Positions 32,901-43,830 of a DNA stretch of 64,000 nt are shown here, piece after piece (the stretch's first letter is position 1; every line of letters begins with the position of its first letter). This DNA is from Patella vulgata. Its lineage: Eukaryota > Mollusca > Gastropoda > Patellidae. The stretch is taken from positions 55,314,702 to 55,378,701 of the forward strand of contig NC_065881.2 in assembly GCF_932274485.2 (NCBI RefSeq), given 5' to 3'. Under the pieces are notes generated by a model. It made no database searches. It saw only the letters and a list, made by a program, of their open reading frames with translations, and was not told the origin of the DNA. The position numbers were made by a program, and so were the translations under genes.

Positions 32901-35900
32901 CTGTAGATAACTATTTAAATAACAGTTTTATTATTTAATAATACATGTGCCATTTTTTTTTCCATAATTCATATTGAACATATACAAATAAAGATAGGTT
33001 GCCAGGCAAAGAAACATACGCCCACAGCAGCTAAATCGTCCAGGTAGTCAACAAGAGTTGTCGTATATTTTTATTTTTTTCAGTAATGAAACAGTTATAA
33101 TACACTAAAATCTAGCCTCTAGAGTGTCCACAAGCAATTGTGGAGGCCGGACCGACGAACAGGGGCGACGACAATATACAACCACATTTAGACATTTTGG
33201 ATCTTTTTTTATTATTTTCATCCGGCTGAAATATTTAAGAAAAAAAATATAAACATTAAGTACATCACTTTTTTCGAGGCTAATCAATATTTTATATATA
33301 TAAAGTAATATTAATTGAATTTACCTTCCCATCATTTCTAACGTAGCTTCTGTTATGTCATAAGTTGGCATTACTATATCATGGGAATCATCAGAGCCGC
33401 ACCAAGAAAATATCGGTAGGAGATCAGATTTTTTTCCCTTCTTTACTAAAGGCCAGTCTCCCAAATTTATAAAAAATTCCACATCAGGAAGTTTAACCTA
33501 TTATAAACATAACATTTTCCATATTGAAATCAATTTAGCAGCATGGTATTCTTGTAAAATGTTATTCATGACATGTGATTATACCATTATCAGGAAACTG
33601 TTTCAACAATATTCTCCAGTTTTTATTAAATTATCTTAAGTCATGTACTTGATAAAGACTTGAAACTTACCTACTTGAAACAGTTGCTGAATTTTAGCCC
33701 ATTTGGAAATTGTTGAAAATCAATAAGATGATTTGTCTTATCAAGTAAATTAGATTATAACCCTAGCCTCTAGAGCATGCAAAAGTGCAATCAGACTGAT
33801 CAAGCGGGATGACTTTGACAGTAACTATTGGAAATTGTAGAAATTCAATAGGCTTCTTCATCTCATGAACATGTGTATAAAATCAAGGTCAATGGCATGA
33901 TAACTTCAGCCTCTAGAGCATCCACAAGACGGACGGGAGCGACAACATAATGTGGTTGTATCAAAACGGATGGGTAGAATGTCAAAAAGAAGACTGTAAA
34001 TGTCATTGATTGATTCAAAAGCCCTTGTCTATTGATAAAAATACTTCCATTTTACCAATGTGTATAATCTTACCTTGCGAGTAATGGAGAGGAAAACAGC
34101 ATCTGTAAACATTTTAAACCCAACATGTTCTCCATACGTCTTGCGATAGATCTAACAAAAAATAAGTTTTGAGAGATAACTACTTAGGTAAAGTTTATCT
34201 TGGACAAAACAAATACATGCCTAATTGTTGACTGTAAATAATATGAGGGATGGCTGAAAAGTTTTAAGCCTATCTGTGTAAGACCTGTACAAAGTCCATG
34301 GTTTCCATTTATTTTTCTACATAGTCCCCTTCAAGGTGAACACAATTTTGCCAATGATGATGTTAGGAAGAAATTTTCTTCAGCCACTTCAAGAATCTGT
34401 CCCATTTCTGATCCGGTCAAGAGCTTTGGCACCCATCTTGCAGAAACTTTTGTCATTCCTAAATGTGCTCAACCCTCTCATGAAAGACGCCCACACCTAT
34501 ATTCCACAGCCCACTTCTTTACTGTGGAAAAGGAAGGGCATCATTCCCTAAAGTGGAGACCATGTCGGCATGTATCTGTGTTGGGGTACTTGATGGCTGC
34601 CCTATAGCCAGTTTTGTCCATTTCTGGCAATTTCAGTGGGTTCACAAGATGGTCTGGTACGAAGACAATAACACTACAGTTGCAGTTCTTATGTCTATGG
34701 GGAGCCATGGTGGCTAAGTAAGGAAGACGTTGGCTTGCTAACCTCGTGGTCCCATGTTAGATCCCTGCATTCGCCGAGAAAGTTCATTGGGATTTTCTGG
34801 CGTGGTTCCCATTTATCAGAGATGACATTTACATAAAATAATCCTTGGCAGTTGGAATTCGATATGAGAGTAGGCTGTAGTGCTGCTGTCCAGGAAAAAT
34901 TACCCTCAGTACACTGTATGCCCGTCTTCATTAGTCCAGTCGGAGCAGAACAGTAGGATGTTAAACCCATTTCATTTTATTTATTTTATTATGTCTATGA
35001 TTCATTCAAAGTTTGTTTCAATCCAACCGATCCATCCTTAGGCTTAGAACTTTTTAGCCAGCCCTCGTATATATAAATATATTGTGATTTCAATGAACTA
35101 TTTACCGGCTAATATGCAGAATCCTATTAAATGCCAACAAGACTGATTTAGACTACTCTAGATGTCACTTACATCTGTTTCAGTGCTCCTGTGCTTTACT
35201 TATATATTTACATTTTTCCACCAAATTTACCCGAAATATTAAGATAAAACCTAGTCCTAAATATTATGTGTTTTTTCCCCTACAAACAATATGAAAAGTA
35301 TATCTGTGCAGTAGATTCGTTTCTAATATTACTTGTGAAAAACAATTAGAGTAATCATCTATATGATGGTTGATAAGTATTTCAAAGGTGTAGATTAAGA
35401 AAGTGGGTGTCATTAAAGAAGTCAGATGGATAATTTCTAATCAAGCAGAATACCTAGTAAATTCCTATAAGGCCCCCCAAAATAACACCTGTGTTTATGG
35501 TTATTTGGCCAAAACAATAGGGTCGGTTGGAAAATCCTTCTTTTGTTTCATGGGGTTTGAATAGAAGTAACTAAACCAACAAATCAATAATTGTTTAATA
35601 ACCTACATATATCTTTCTTTTCAACAAGTAACCACTTGAAATGCTAAATAAAAGCTGTTTTATTTTCATTAATTAACCTGTCATTCTTAGTTATCCAAAT
35701 CATGTCACATTATTATCCCAAGCGCGAGAAGGTATACAAACACTTTTAACTTGTTTAGGTTCTCAGTTTAATCCATTTGAATCGGTGTTGGACTAAAGGT
35801 TCTCAAAAAAAATCTCTTAATGCGATTTAGGCTGATTCAGGCTGATTCAGGTACTCTGAAGATTCTCGTGATTATGTAATCCAAATCCACATGAAAAAAG

Positions 35901-38900
35901 TTTTGGGTCTGCGATTTTGGCTTTAAAAAAAATAGAGTTGGTCGATTGGGTAACCGTAAACAAAGTTGTTTTTTGAGTAGGTCTAAAACTCTGAGACAAT
36001 GCAATGAAACTATTATATCTGTTCCTCTTAGAATATTACTTAGTGGAAATATGATACCTGATTATTAATAATTTTATAATGACACAAACTGTGTTGACCA
36101 GCATTGCTATATCTTGATACTGCTGCTTTAGAAACTTGTGACATATCAATTTGATTAAATTGTGAAAGATCTTCATCTATTTGATGATAATTTTCTTCAC
36201 ATTTTAAATCTTTCAGCCAATTCTTCGTAGATTTAATTGGACAATAACACTTTTCATGATATGTCATTCCTGCAAAAATATAAAAATTTTATTCCAGGTA
36301 AATGAAACAAACCATCGAGCAACAATATTGCTTACCACCTATTGCTTAGTTAAGATATTGATGTAAATACTATACACCAAGTTTCAATACTCTCACTCAA
36401 TTAGAATCAGAGCTAACATGTTCCAAAGCATTGACAAATGAAATTGCATATCCCTGCTTAGCCTAAGCGGGAAATGCTGATCATCGAAATCAGCAAGATA
36501 TTCACCTAATGAACATTTACACCAAAGTCTCACTAATCAAATTGCTTATCTCTACTTAGTCAAAGGCAAAATAACTTATTGCGTTTACCAAACTGATCAG
36601 CAGTGAATATTTGCTTGGCCGCTACAATCATTGAAAGCGATGACATGGGTGCAAGTAAATTAGCTCACAATGTGCAAATTAAATTCTATAACATTTTTTG
36701 AATTACCGGTATAAGAAAAAAAATTAAACGTGTTTGCAGTTGAAGTGTATCTGGATAAAAAATATTTCCTGTTTAGTGTAAAATTTACACTTTATGGGTA
36801 CATAAAATAGAATGAGAAGGTGTAAAAGGCACCATTCTGCCTGGACCAGTTTACATTACTATGTCCTATGTAAACAGTGTACAGGCTATCGAGGCAGTGT
36901 TATGTGATGTCACACATTGAATGCATGCAAACTTATAAAGGTCAGTCATCTTACACAGAATTAGAAGAAGGCTTTCGCATTACCTCTGTGAAACAGATTG
37001 TATGTTTACATGTACATGTAGTCAAGTTTCATCACTTTCACCCTATTAGAATATAAGTTATCGTGTTCCAAAGCACTGACAATTCAATTAGAAGCAAAGT
37101 TTTTGTGTTCCAAAAGGTTTGATGGATCGAGAAGAAAAGACTAGAATGGAACTGAGCACGGTATTTATAAAGGTACATATTAATATTATAATATTTGCCC
37201 TTCCCGCTGTTCATTTACATATTACATGTAGGCCTACTTTTATTTTTAACAAGCCAACAGTGAGGCTGATGTCCCCTGCTGAAATCCAAAAATAAACAGA
37301 TGACACATATTAATTTATCGCACATTTATTTTCTTCAAAAGTATCGAGCAATCAAACTGATTATCATCTATACAGAGCTAAGTTTCATCATTATCTATCA
37401 GATAGAATCAAAGTTATCTTGTCCTAAAGCATCAACTAATGAAATTGCTTTCAGCTTGAAATGTTAATCATTGATCTCAGTCAAGACATTCACCTAATGA
37501 ACATTAAGTTTAAACATTCTACCTGAATTAAAAGCAGAGTTGTTATGTTCCAAAGTCTTGTCCAATCAAATTGCTTATCGCTCCTTTGCCTAAGCAGAAA
37601 ATTCTCATCATCGAACTTAGTCAAGGTAATGATAAAGTGAATCTATACTCGGAGTTTCATCACTCTCACTTGCCTACACCAAGTTTGAACATTCTATCAA
37701 TTAGAAGGAGAGTTATTGTGTTCCAAAGTCTTGGTCAATCAAATTGCTTATCGCTCTGCTTACCCAGAGCAGAAAATGCTCATTATCGAACTTAGTCAAG
37801 GTAATGATGTAATGAAACTATACACCACGTTTCATCGCTCTCACTTAATTAGAACTAAAGTTATCGTGTCCTAAAGCATCAACCAATCAAATTGCACATC
37901 TCTGCTTACCCAAGCAGAAAATGCTCACTTTGAACTCCATCAAGACATTGACCTAATATACACCTCCACCAAGGTTGAACAGACACAGACAGAGGAACCC
38001 ATTTTAAAAGTCCCCAGCTTTCTTTGAAAGGCGGGGACGAAAATACATTAAAAGTTTCAAGCCCTTCTCAATGCACTTAAAGTACATAAAAGACCCATCT
38101 TTTTTAAATGATCTTAAATGGTTGTATTTTGTCCAGAAAAATAAGTCAACCAAATCAAACCACACCTTCAAGATGTGCTAATTCGTGACCTAGTATAATA
38201 GATATAGATCACAGTTGATAAGGTACAATCTATGGCAAATAAATACATAAAACAAGCAGTTGCCCACATTTTCAGAGGCAGATACAGGAATTTTTGCAGG
38301 AGGGGGTTTGCCAGGTTTCTGAGACAATGTACCCACTCACCCACCCCGGCCTTGAATTTTTAATTTTTTTTTGAGAAATACATGGTCTCTATTGTCATTT
38401 TAGATACATACACAAGAGAGAAATCCAACACCCTGTTTGATGTCAATTTTTATTATGAATTAATACGACATGCCCATCCCATCCCACCATCTGACGATAA
38501 AGGATAAAGCACAAAGACGTGATACTTTTCTAATAAAAAGTGTTGTTTTACATTTTTTTATGCAGTTGATTTTGCAGAGATGGAAAAAAACACGCTTAAA
38601 AAATTTGATTCACCATTTTTAAATTAAATCATTAAACAGCAATCACGTTAAAATCCATTTAAATATCTGCCATACGAAGATCTAGAGAGTATTATAGGCT
38701 TGTCATGTGTAAGAACATACAGATGTGTCAATCCAATTGTGCAATCCTGCATATGTTGTCGGATAATGTAATGATAAAGAAATATAGCAGTTTCATGTAT
38801 AATGAAGTTTGTGTGAACAACAGAGCCTATGAAAAAAGAAATACCAGTACCTTTGAGCTTGTATGGAGAATCTCCAATGTGGTTTCCATTGTATAAAACG

Positions 38901-39949
38901 TTAATGCTTAAATCTGAGTGAGATTCATACATTCGAAACCTAATAATGTACGAGCCATCATTCCTATCCAGTACTTGTCTCCAAGCTCGTACGCGGTTTC
39001 CATTTGGTTGATCTAAAGTTACGTCAAAAGCCTTTTCACCCAAAGACTGTGTTATACTAGAAAAAAAAAATTTAACAAGTGAATTTTCATCCAAGTCTTA
39101 ATGGTTTCAGTAAAAGTCACACAATACATCAACCACTGAGACAAAATATAAGGAGTAGACCCTCTTTTATAATCCCTGAAATTATTTTTCTCCTTTGATG
39201 ATCATTTCTATTACCTTTTTTGTTACAGTAATGATACAATTTATGGTTTAAGAAAATATTTACAGTCATATTTAAAGTTTATTTATTTCACAACAAAAGA
39301 AGACTATAACACTGCAAATTAAATCACAGTCATGATAACTACTTCTTAAAGAGTTTTAATAAAGATATACATACTGTACGATTTGGAGAATGTAAAGGTG
39401 GGATGAAAACATCAAGAAAGGGAGAATAAGATGTCAAACTGGTAATCGGACCTTTTTTTACTCCCTTTATTTAAATGTTTAAGTTATTTATAATTAACAA
39501 TGTAGATTAGGTATCTATGTAACTAAATACTAGATTTTTTTTTAAAAAATCAAAATCTATCCGATTTCTTTATTTTTGTTTTGATAAGATATAATAATTA
39601 AATAATTAGGATCAGTAACAATTATAACCATGGACCTTATATGGTCCATGTTATAACTAAAATACCAGTATTTGATAAATAAAAGTCTAAGTTCAGGGTG
39701 TGTGGGTGGATAACAATTGGTTTTTATTATATAATATCATACTCATATGATCCTGAAGAATTTAAGATTTACTCACTTTTCTCCATATTTATTCTGAACT
39801 TGAATAAAGAAATACCGAACTGGTAAGACAATTCTTGAATGTAGACCTGGGCCCCACACTAACACTTTAGGCATATCGTCTGCTAACACCACTTTTAAGA
39901 CCAGCATAACTAATAAAATTAAGTTCCCATCTGGATATGGTACTTGCAT
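26945..39949 (-). CDS. POGLUT2: Protein O-glucosyltransferase 2-type (KDEL-containing, CAP10 domain), complete
   Basis: ER-lumen enzyme of the POGLUT2/3 pair that adds glucose to serines in EGF repeats. Ten coding exons in gene order: 39777-39949, 38851-39056, 36058-36269, 34074-34151, 33325-33497, 32241-32478, 30263-30472, 28742-28831, 27225-27332, 26945-26965. All phases agree and give 502 codons, the same length as I recall for human POGLUT2. Start at 39949 after an in-frame stop; residues 1-23 form a signal peptide ([14 protein letters not shown]). Residues about 27-130 are the filamin-like domain ([40 protein letters not shown]). The CAP10 domain follows: [44 protein letters not shown], then [19 protein letters not shown]. 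The last exon encodes only KKKDEL and stop, the ER-retrieval signal. POGLUT3 is the alternative; animals outside vertebrates often have one gene for both. Introns are filled with repeats. Confidence 0.95.
27561..28689. mobile_element. TTAA-flanked MITE split by a family B insertion (POGLUT2 intron 8)
   Basis: The left tip agatgcattatgg (27561) and right tip cataaagtatct (28689) are inverted and flanked by TTAA at 27557-27560 and 28690-28693. They match the intact copy at 51809-52005. The family B array at about 27583-28530 lies inside, so that insertion came later. Confidence 0.7.
27583..28530 (+). repeat. Capped repeat family B array, caps missing
   Basis: Core blocks only: ggaaccaagatctttgtgtt, aggggccataattcagg, tgtaacggtgatataataat, gacctctatagggtccacaa. 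About three and a half rounds of roughly 240 bp. Plus frames at 27842-28265 are readings of the repeat. Confidence 0.75.
29289..29500 (+). mobile_element. SINE-2 copy, 5'-truncated
   Basis: Shares gagtcgactggcgtggtttc (box B region), ggttttctccaggttctctgg, gctaaagacccctatgcgc and cgaaatgacctaatttgtg with the copy at 45094-45830. It ends in a TC/TA simple-repeat tract. Confidence 0.8.
29690..30180 (+). repeat. Diverged array-type repeat remnant
   Basis: Carries tgaatttcaataggattctt, ggcatccacaagatttttca, agtgatcaatggtcataact and tagcctctagagtattggat, like the element at 14110-14850. No caps. It ends about 80 bases short of POGLUT2 exon 7. Confidence 0.55.
30510..31962 (+). repeat. Capped repeat family B, complete element (POGLUT2 intron 6)
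   Basis: 5' cap caacggctgccaggcaagat then acgcccacatttt at about 30510-30545; 3' cap cacaaacaaattgcggacgg, acagacaggggacaacggc and hairpin cgtccacatgaaaatgtggg at about 31930-31962. The core holds several rounds of the roughly 240-bp double block. A 52-bp segment is directly repeated around 30866-30970. The 5' cap lies only about 40 bases upstream of the exon starting at 30472 on the minus strand. Confidence 0.85.
32991..33195 (+). repeat. Short capped element with almost no core (POGLUT2 intron 5)
   Basis: 5' cap gataggttgccaggcaaag, aaacatacgcccacagc, then caacaagagttgtcg, directly followed by one piece ctctagagtgtccacaagc and a degraded 3' cap gggcgacgacaatatac. Internal deletion or a core-less form of the family. 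Confidence 0.75.
33690..33970 (+). repeat. Diverged array-type repeat with decayed 3' cap (POGLUT2 intron 4)
   Basis: gtagaaattcaataggcttc, aacttcagcctctagagcat, ccacaagacggacggg, then a collapsed cap (aatgtggttgtat). Confidence 0.55.
34244..35067 (-). mobile_element. Mariner-like element, decayed, interrupted by a SINE (POGLUT2 intron 3)
   Basis: Inverted ends of about 28 bp: left gagggatggctgaaaagttt (to aagccta), right complement ending ttagccagccctcg; TA flanks both. Minus-strand reading near the left end gives [15 protein letters not shown] and stop, the usual C-terminus of mariner transposases. The frame is otherwise broken and most of the transposase is missing. The SINE at 34699-34990 lies inside. 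Confidence 0.75.
34699..34990 (+). mobile_element. SINE-1 copy inside the mariner remnant
   Basis: Head gccatggtggctaagtaagg, agacgttggcttgctaacct, box-B-like ttagatccctgc, then ttctggcgtggttccc, a shortened middle, and tail acagtaggatgttaaaccc with a TTTTATTT-type end. Confidence 0.85.
35471..35981. mobile_element. Candidate inverted-repeat element
   Basis: The left end ccccccaaaataacacctgt then gtttatggtta is roughly complementary to the right end taaccgtaaacaaagttgtt then ttttgag. Similarity is partial, with several mismatches. No target duplication could be settled. No coding frame. It could be an old MITE in POGLUT2 intron 3. Confidence 0.4.
36340..37140 (-). repeat. Repeat family C array, interrupted by repeat Q
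   Basis: Units with caccaagtttcaatactctc, ttagaatcagagctaac and agcgggaaatgctgatcatcg run to about 36560 and resume at about 37020 (caagtttcatcactttcacc). The intervening 36575-37015 is the separate repeat Q. Confidence 0.7.
36575..37015. repeat. Dispersed repeat Q, long form
   Basis: Starts near tgatcagcagtgaatatttg then cttggccgctac, and ends near tctgtgaaacagattg. The 62219-62310 copy has the same two ends with nearly all the middle missing. No frame. It sits within a family C array. Confidence 0.55.
37249..38045 (-). repeat. Complete repeat family C element (POGLUT2 intron 2)
   Basis: One end is ccaacagtgaggctgatgtc then cccctgctg at about 37252; the other is cacagacagaggaacccatt then ttaaaagtccccagctttct and ggcggggacgaaaata at about 37981-38042. 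Between them roughly 150-bp units alternate in two versions: one with ctttcacctaatgaac / acattctacc phrases, the other with catcgaacttagtcaagg. So the true period is about 305 bp. Non-coding. Confidence 0.8.
39060..39770. other. POGLUT2 intron 1, nothing but a small palindrome
   Basis: AT-rich intron. A palindrome at 39621-39656 (ttataaccatggacc / ggtccatgttataa, 6-bp loop) is the only structure noticed. Confidence 0.5.
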
Positions 39950-40764
39950 AATTGCAGATTGGAAAACTTATTTAATAGATATAATTATTTCTATTATTAT
40001 TTCTTTATACCAATTTATATGTGTATCCTAAAATTATTCCTGGAAATTGTTCCACTTTGGTTCAGTTTATTTCATTTCCCTCAATTTGAAGATATATAAT
40101 TATTATATTAATACCAATAAAAATGAAATGAGTGTCCATTTGTTATAATCTTGGAACATACACCACTGACAATTGTTAATATCGTATCACCGGCAAGGAT
40201 TAACATGCAACCATCCATATCAATACATAATTCATAATATTCACAAAATTCACTCCTTCCTCAGCGAAAGAGTTTTTAGCTGTTGCAACATATAATATTA
40301 CTTCTTCATGGAATACTTAATGATTTAAGTAAATAGACTATATTAAATCGTAGTCTTTACTTAAGTTTCATTTAGTTTTAGATCATATCGATATATATGC
40401 GCATTCAGGATTGCATTCAATTGCCGGATCTCAATGTTGCTTTGGGGGAGCACTTCCATAATGTTCAGGGGGAGTGCTAACTATTATAGCATCCGTTGGA
40501 TGTTTGCGACCTATAGATCGAGACTAAATTTAAGCTTCACCGCAACCGCTGTCTTTTTTGGCGGCAAAAACGAATCATACAGATTTGAGATTTACCAGGT
40601 TTATTTGTACACAGAGAGCTGCCACAATCATAGGCGTACGTACGGGTCCGATCAGCTTTAGGGAGTTGGGGTGAGGGGCAGAAATGAAATGCCCGAAATT
40701 CCTGTCGCGGCCGGCGAAGTCGGGCGCCCTGTCGAGCGCCGATAAAGGCGTAGCCTACTGTATG
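39950..40764. other. POGLUT2 upstream region, no promoter motif identified
   Basis: The 5' side of POGLUT2. No initiator, CpG cluster or known promoter motif could be assigned with confidence. The plus frame at 40434-40661 has no family similarity. Confidence 0.4.
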
Positions 40765-41458
40765 TACTATGTAGGGGATATTGAAAAGCAAATACCTATG
40801 CAGGTTGTGATATGATAAATAGTCATGGACACTTGACATGCTTTCAGGGTATGTTCAGGGATGAAGGGCTTAAGGCCTATCGCCCCAACAGCTCCACTGA
40901 TCAGCACATGCGACACGCAATTTGCGCCATACACTTAGGAGGGGTTCACTGTCAAATTTGACACTTCAAGGAAGGGTTGATGAAAACTGCCGCGTGCTGG
41001 TTTATCCTATCCATGTTTGCTTTCCTATCGGTTCTTGCATAAGATTTACTGTTTAGCGTATCTTTGCTTTAGTGTGTATCGGGAGACGTGTTCGTCAACG
41101 TCAACCGACAACACTGCAAGAATTGGCCGTAGCACTGCAAGGGGAGTGGGTCAGATTGCCCCAAATCGTGATTGGACCGTTGATTAGGAGCATGCAACGA
41201 CGAATTATAGCTGAATGTTTGGGATTGGTGGAGCAATTAGGCCTAGCCTACTCATTATTAAGACAAAAATCAAAAACGTCCATTTTCACATTGCGAGTGA
41301 AATGGGGCCGTCAGATAAGCCGCGAATATGAACTGTTTATGTTCATGTTAGGCAATTAACCCGTTATTAACACACACTGGTTACCTTTAATAAAAACAGC
41401 AGTGCATTTCCGCAGTTTTGTATTGTTTCTGAATATCCCCTACTTTTTTTGAAGAGTA
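40765..41458 (+). mobile_element. Tc1-like element, internally deleted, second subfamily
   Basis: Left end tactatgtaggggatatt has lost its A run; right end gaatatcccctacttttttt then gaagagta is intact and flanked by TA. Of the transposase only the C-terminal stretch survives (about 41081-41215: RRVRQRQPTTLQELAVALQG then LIRSMQRRI), which aligns with the end of the intact transposase at 7238-8257. TIR tip tactcttc differs from tactattc there, so it is a sister subfamily. Confidence 0.85.
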
Positions 41459-41464
41459 TATATT

Positions 41465-41538
41465 AATATCTGTCAGACCGGACGGACAGGGCCGACGGCA
41501 TAATACGTCCACATGAAAATGTGGGCGTATAAAAATAA
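41465..41538 (+). repeat. Solo capped-repeat 3' cap
   Basis: gaccggacggacagggccga, cggcataatacgtccacatg and aaaatgtgggcgtataaaaa. Directly followed by LINE sequence. Confidence 0.8.
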
Positions 41539-43215
41539 TTATGACATTTCTCCAACAACAATTTCGAGACAGAATATTAAAAGTTCAATAGGAAGTAAGT
41601 TTAACGATCTCCTTGCTGAATCTTGCGGGCCGAACCATAAACTCAGAACCTTCGGAATTTTCAAAAAGAAATTCAATAACACTCCAAAATATCTAGAGGT
41701 TGTTAATAATAAGAAGTTCAAAATTGCGATGTCTACCCTACGATTAAGTACTCACCAGCTTGCCATTGAAAGGGGTAGATATCTTAAGATACCACTCCGG
41801 GATCGCTTCTGTAAAAAATGCAATGCAAGCAAAATTGAATCTGAACAACATTTTCTTATGGAATGCCAAAAATATGAAGATTTAAGAAAACAATATATAT
41901 ATCAAACTCTTGACAAGACTGGTCTAACCTTTTCATTTGAAAATCTATTCGACCCACCGAGTATTATAGCCACAAGTGTCGCAGCCTTTGTCTACTTCTC
42001 TTTTCTTAGGAGAGACATCTGAACTGTTAAATATGCATGATATTTTCTTTTCTTTTATGTTCGCACGCTTTGTTCTTTATTTTAATATTATGTACCCTGT
42101 ATGTGGGTCTTATACTGTCGAGTTATGCGATTTAATACCTTGTACGTTTTGTTGCATATGTGTAGCACCATAGGTCTTTTGTCTGACGTGGAGAGCGGAC
42201 CAGGAAACCGGTCGCCACATCCTACGTAGACCCATGCATCTTTTCTTACTACATATTTCTGTAGCCTTGTGATCGTCTAGAATTTGTCTCTAGCTGTCTT
42301 TACTTTTGCTTCACGTTGTGTATTTACTTCTTACAGTTTCTTAAGACGTTTGTCTTACCAGGAATAACAATGCAACAGTTTGCTTCTACATTTTATATAT
42401 ATATATAGCTGAATACAGGTATACAAGCATAGCACAAATTACAATACTAGCTAAAACCATTTCTTAACCCTGGCCAGCCTCGCGGCTGTCTAAGAACTCA
42501 GATGGTCTCTCTCTGGAATCTAATGGAAGTCTAACGAATTCTCACAAGTATGATAGTTTTGTAGCTGTGGGTTTTGGACGTTCAATTATCTAATTGGTCA
42601 AATATCATGTAAATAAGTATAGAGATTGGTCAAACAAGCTAAATGATGCAATCGTAATTTTCCGTCACATGTTTCTCGACACAATCTATCCTTGAACTCA
42701 GACCCTCTTTCCTGTTATTCTCACGCTATTTCATAAACCATAAACAGTTAATTTGCGTTTTAAATAAACTCATACCTTAATATACTGACAATAGAGAATA
42801 ATTTGTAAAGATAAAAAATGTTGTTTAACCCATCTTATTTCTCTATTCCTTGTCTATAAATTTAAAAACAATGTCGCAACGACGATAGTGCTACATATGC
42901 AGGTTTCATACTGTTTATTTATGAGTGCTCTGAAGTTATGTCCGTCCATATTTTTGTATCCGTCCAATTTTTTGCACCTGTATTTCATATTTTGTATACA
43001 TGGTGTCCTCAAGTGAGGTTAATCCGATGCACCTGTACTTAATATTTCGTATATTGTAGGCCCTATGTTGTCCTCAAGGGTGGTTTCGATGCAATACTGC
43101 GTGTCTTGTGTTATAATTGTCATACTCATATTGTTATAATTTTATGTACATGTTTATATTGTATGCTGTCCTAAATGGATGTTTCGATGCAATAAAATCT
43201 TATCTTATCTTATCA
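41536..43215 (+). mobile_element. LINE, 5'-truncated: reverse transcriptase C-terminus, 3' UTR, TATCT tail
   Basis: The open frame to 42022 (about 160 codons) reads NHKLRTFGIFKKKFNNTPKY, then STLRLSTHQLAIERGRYLKI, then FCKKCNASKIESEQHFLMEC. This is the post-RT region with a Cys-Cys-His-Cys knuckle (C-x2-C, H-x4-C) common in several non-LTR clades. A long 3' UTR follows. It includes R1-like sequence at 42285-42740 and locally repeated phrases (tgttgtcctcaag, gtttcgatgcaata), and it ends gcaataaaatcttatcttatc near 43210. The same 3' end is found at 20676-21118. The endonuclease and RT core are missing. Clade not settled. Confidence 0.8.
42285..42740 (+). repeat. Dispersed repeat R1 copy 2
   Basis: Parallels 19076-19700 phrase by phrase (cttcacgttgtgtatttact, aagacgtttgtcttaccagg, aactcagatggtctctctct). 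It sits inside the 3' UTR region of the LINE, so either R1 inserted in the LINE or it belongs to a LINE subfamily. Confidence 0.65.
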
Positions 43216-43329
43216 ACGCTTTTTACATGTTAGTTGATAGTATGATTAATTAGTTGGCCAGGGGTGCTTTTTTAAAAAAAAAAAAAAACTTGCTCAGAGG
43301 AATTTGTTTACATTAAATTTAAACGCATG

Positions 43330-43830
43330 AATTTGCCGGGCTTAAACATGCGTGAGCAATTCGCAACCAACCAACTCACGCTGATCAGGTCCATATTATT
43401 ATTACACTTTACAGATCATACCGATTACGTTTGCCCGTTTTCATTGGACGAACATTGAAGTGCACAGCCGAAGAGCTTGAAGCTATTTACATGCCCATTA
43501 TCCCTCCCTCGTAAATCGTTTGTACATTCCATAACCAAATATATTATAAACACCACAGTTTCCTTCAATTGCAATATGTCTGTTAAAACAATTTTAGTGG
43601 AATTTGGAAGAAAATCTAATCAGATTTGGTTTTAAAAAAATATAATTATTTTCAAACCTTGCAGTGTAACACTAACGGGGAGGACTATCAATTGTTCAAA
43701 CAGCCCATCTCGAGCAATCTTTTCCATTCTCGCACTTTACCGTTTTGGACGCCATTATCGTTCTGCGAGAAATTTGACGGGATCTCGTGTAAATTTGCGA
43801 GTTTTTGAGGTAAATAGGCAATGTAAACAC
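43330..43830 (+). promoter_or_regulatory. Possible BANP 5' leader exon and promoter
   Basis: Richer in CpG than the surroundings (around 43730-43805) and upstream of BANP on its strand. A usable donor occurs at about 43808 (tttttgag|gtaaatagg). The BANP start exon has an acceptor 20 bases before its ATG, so at least one upstream non-coding exon must exist. This is the best candidate I see, but the link is only positional. Confidence 0.25.
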
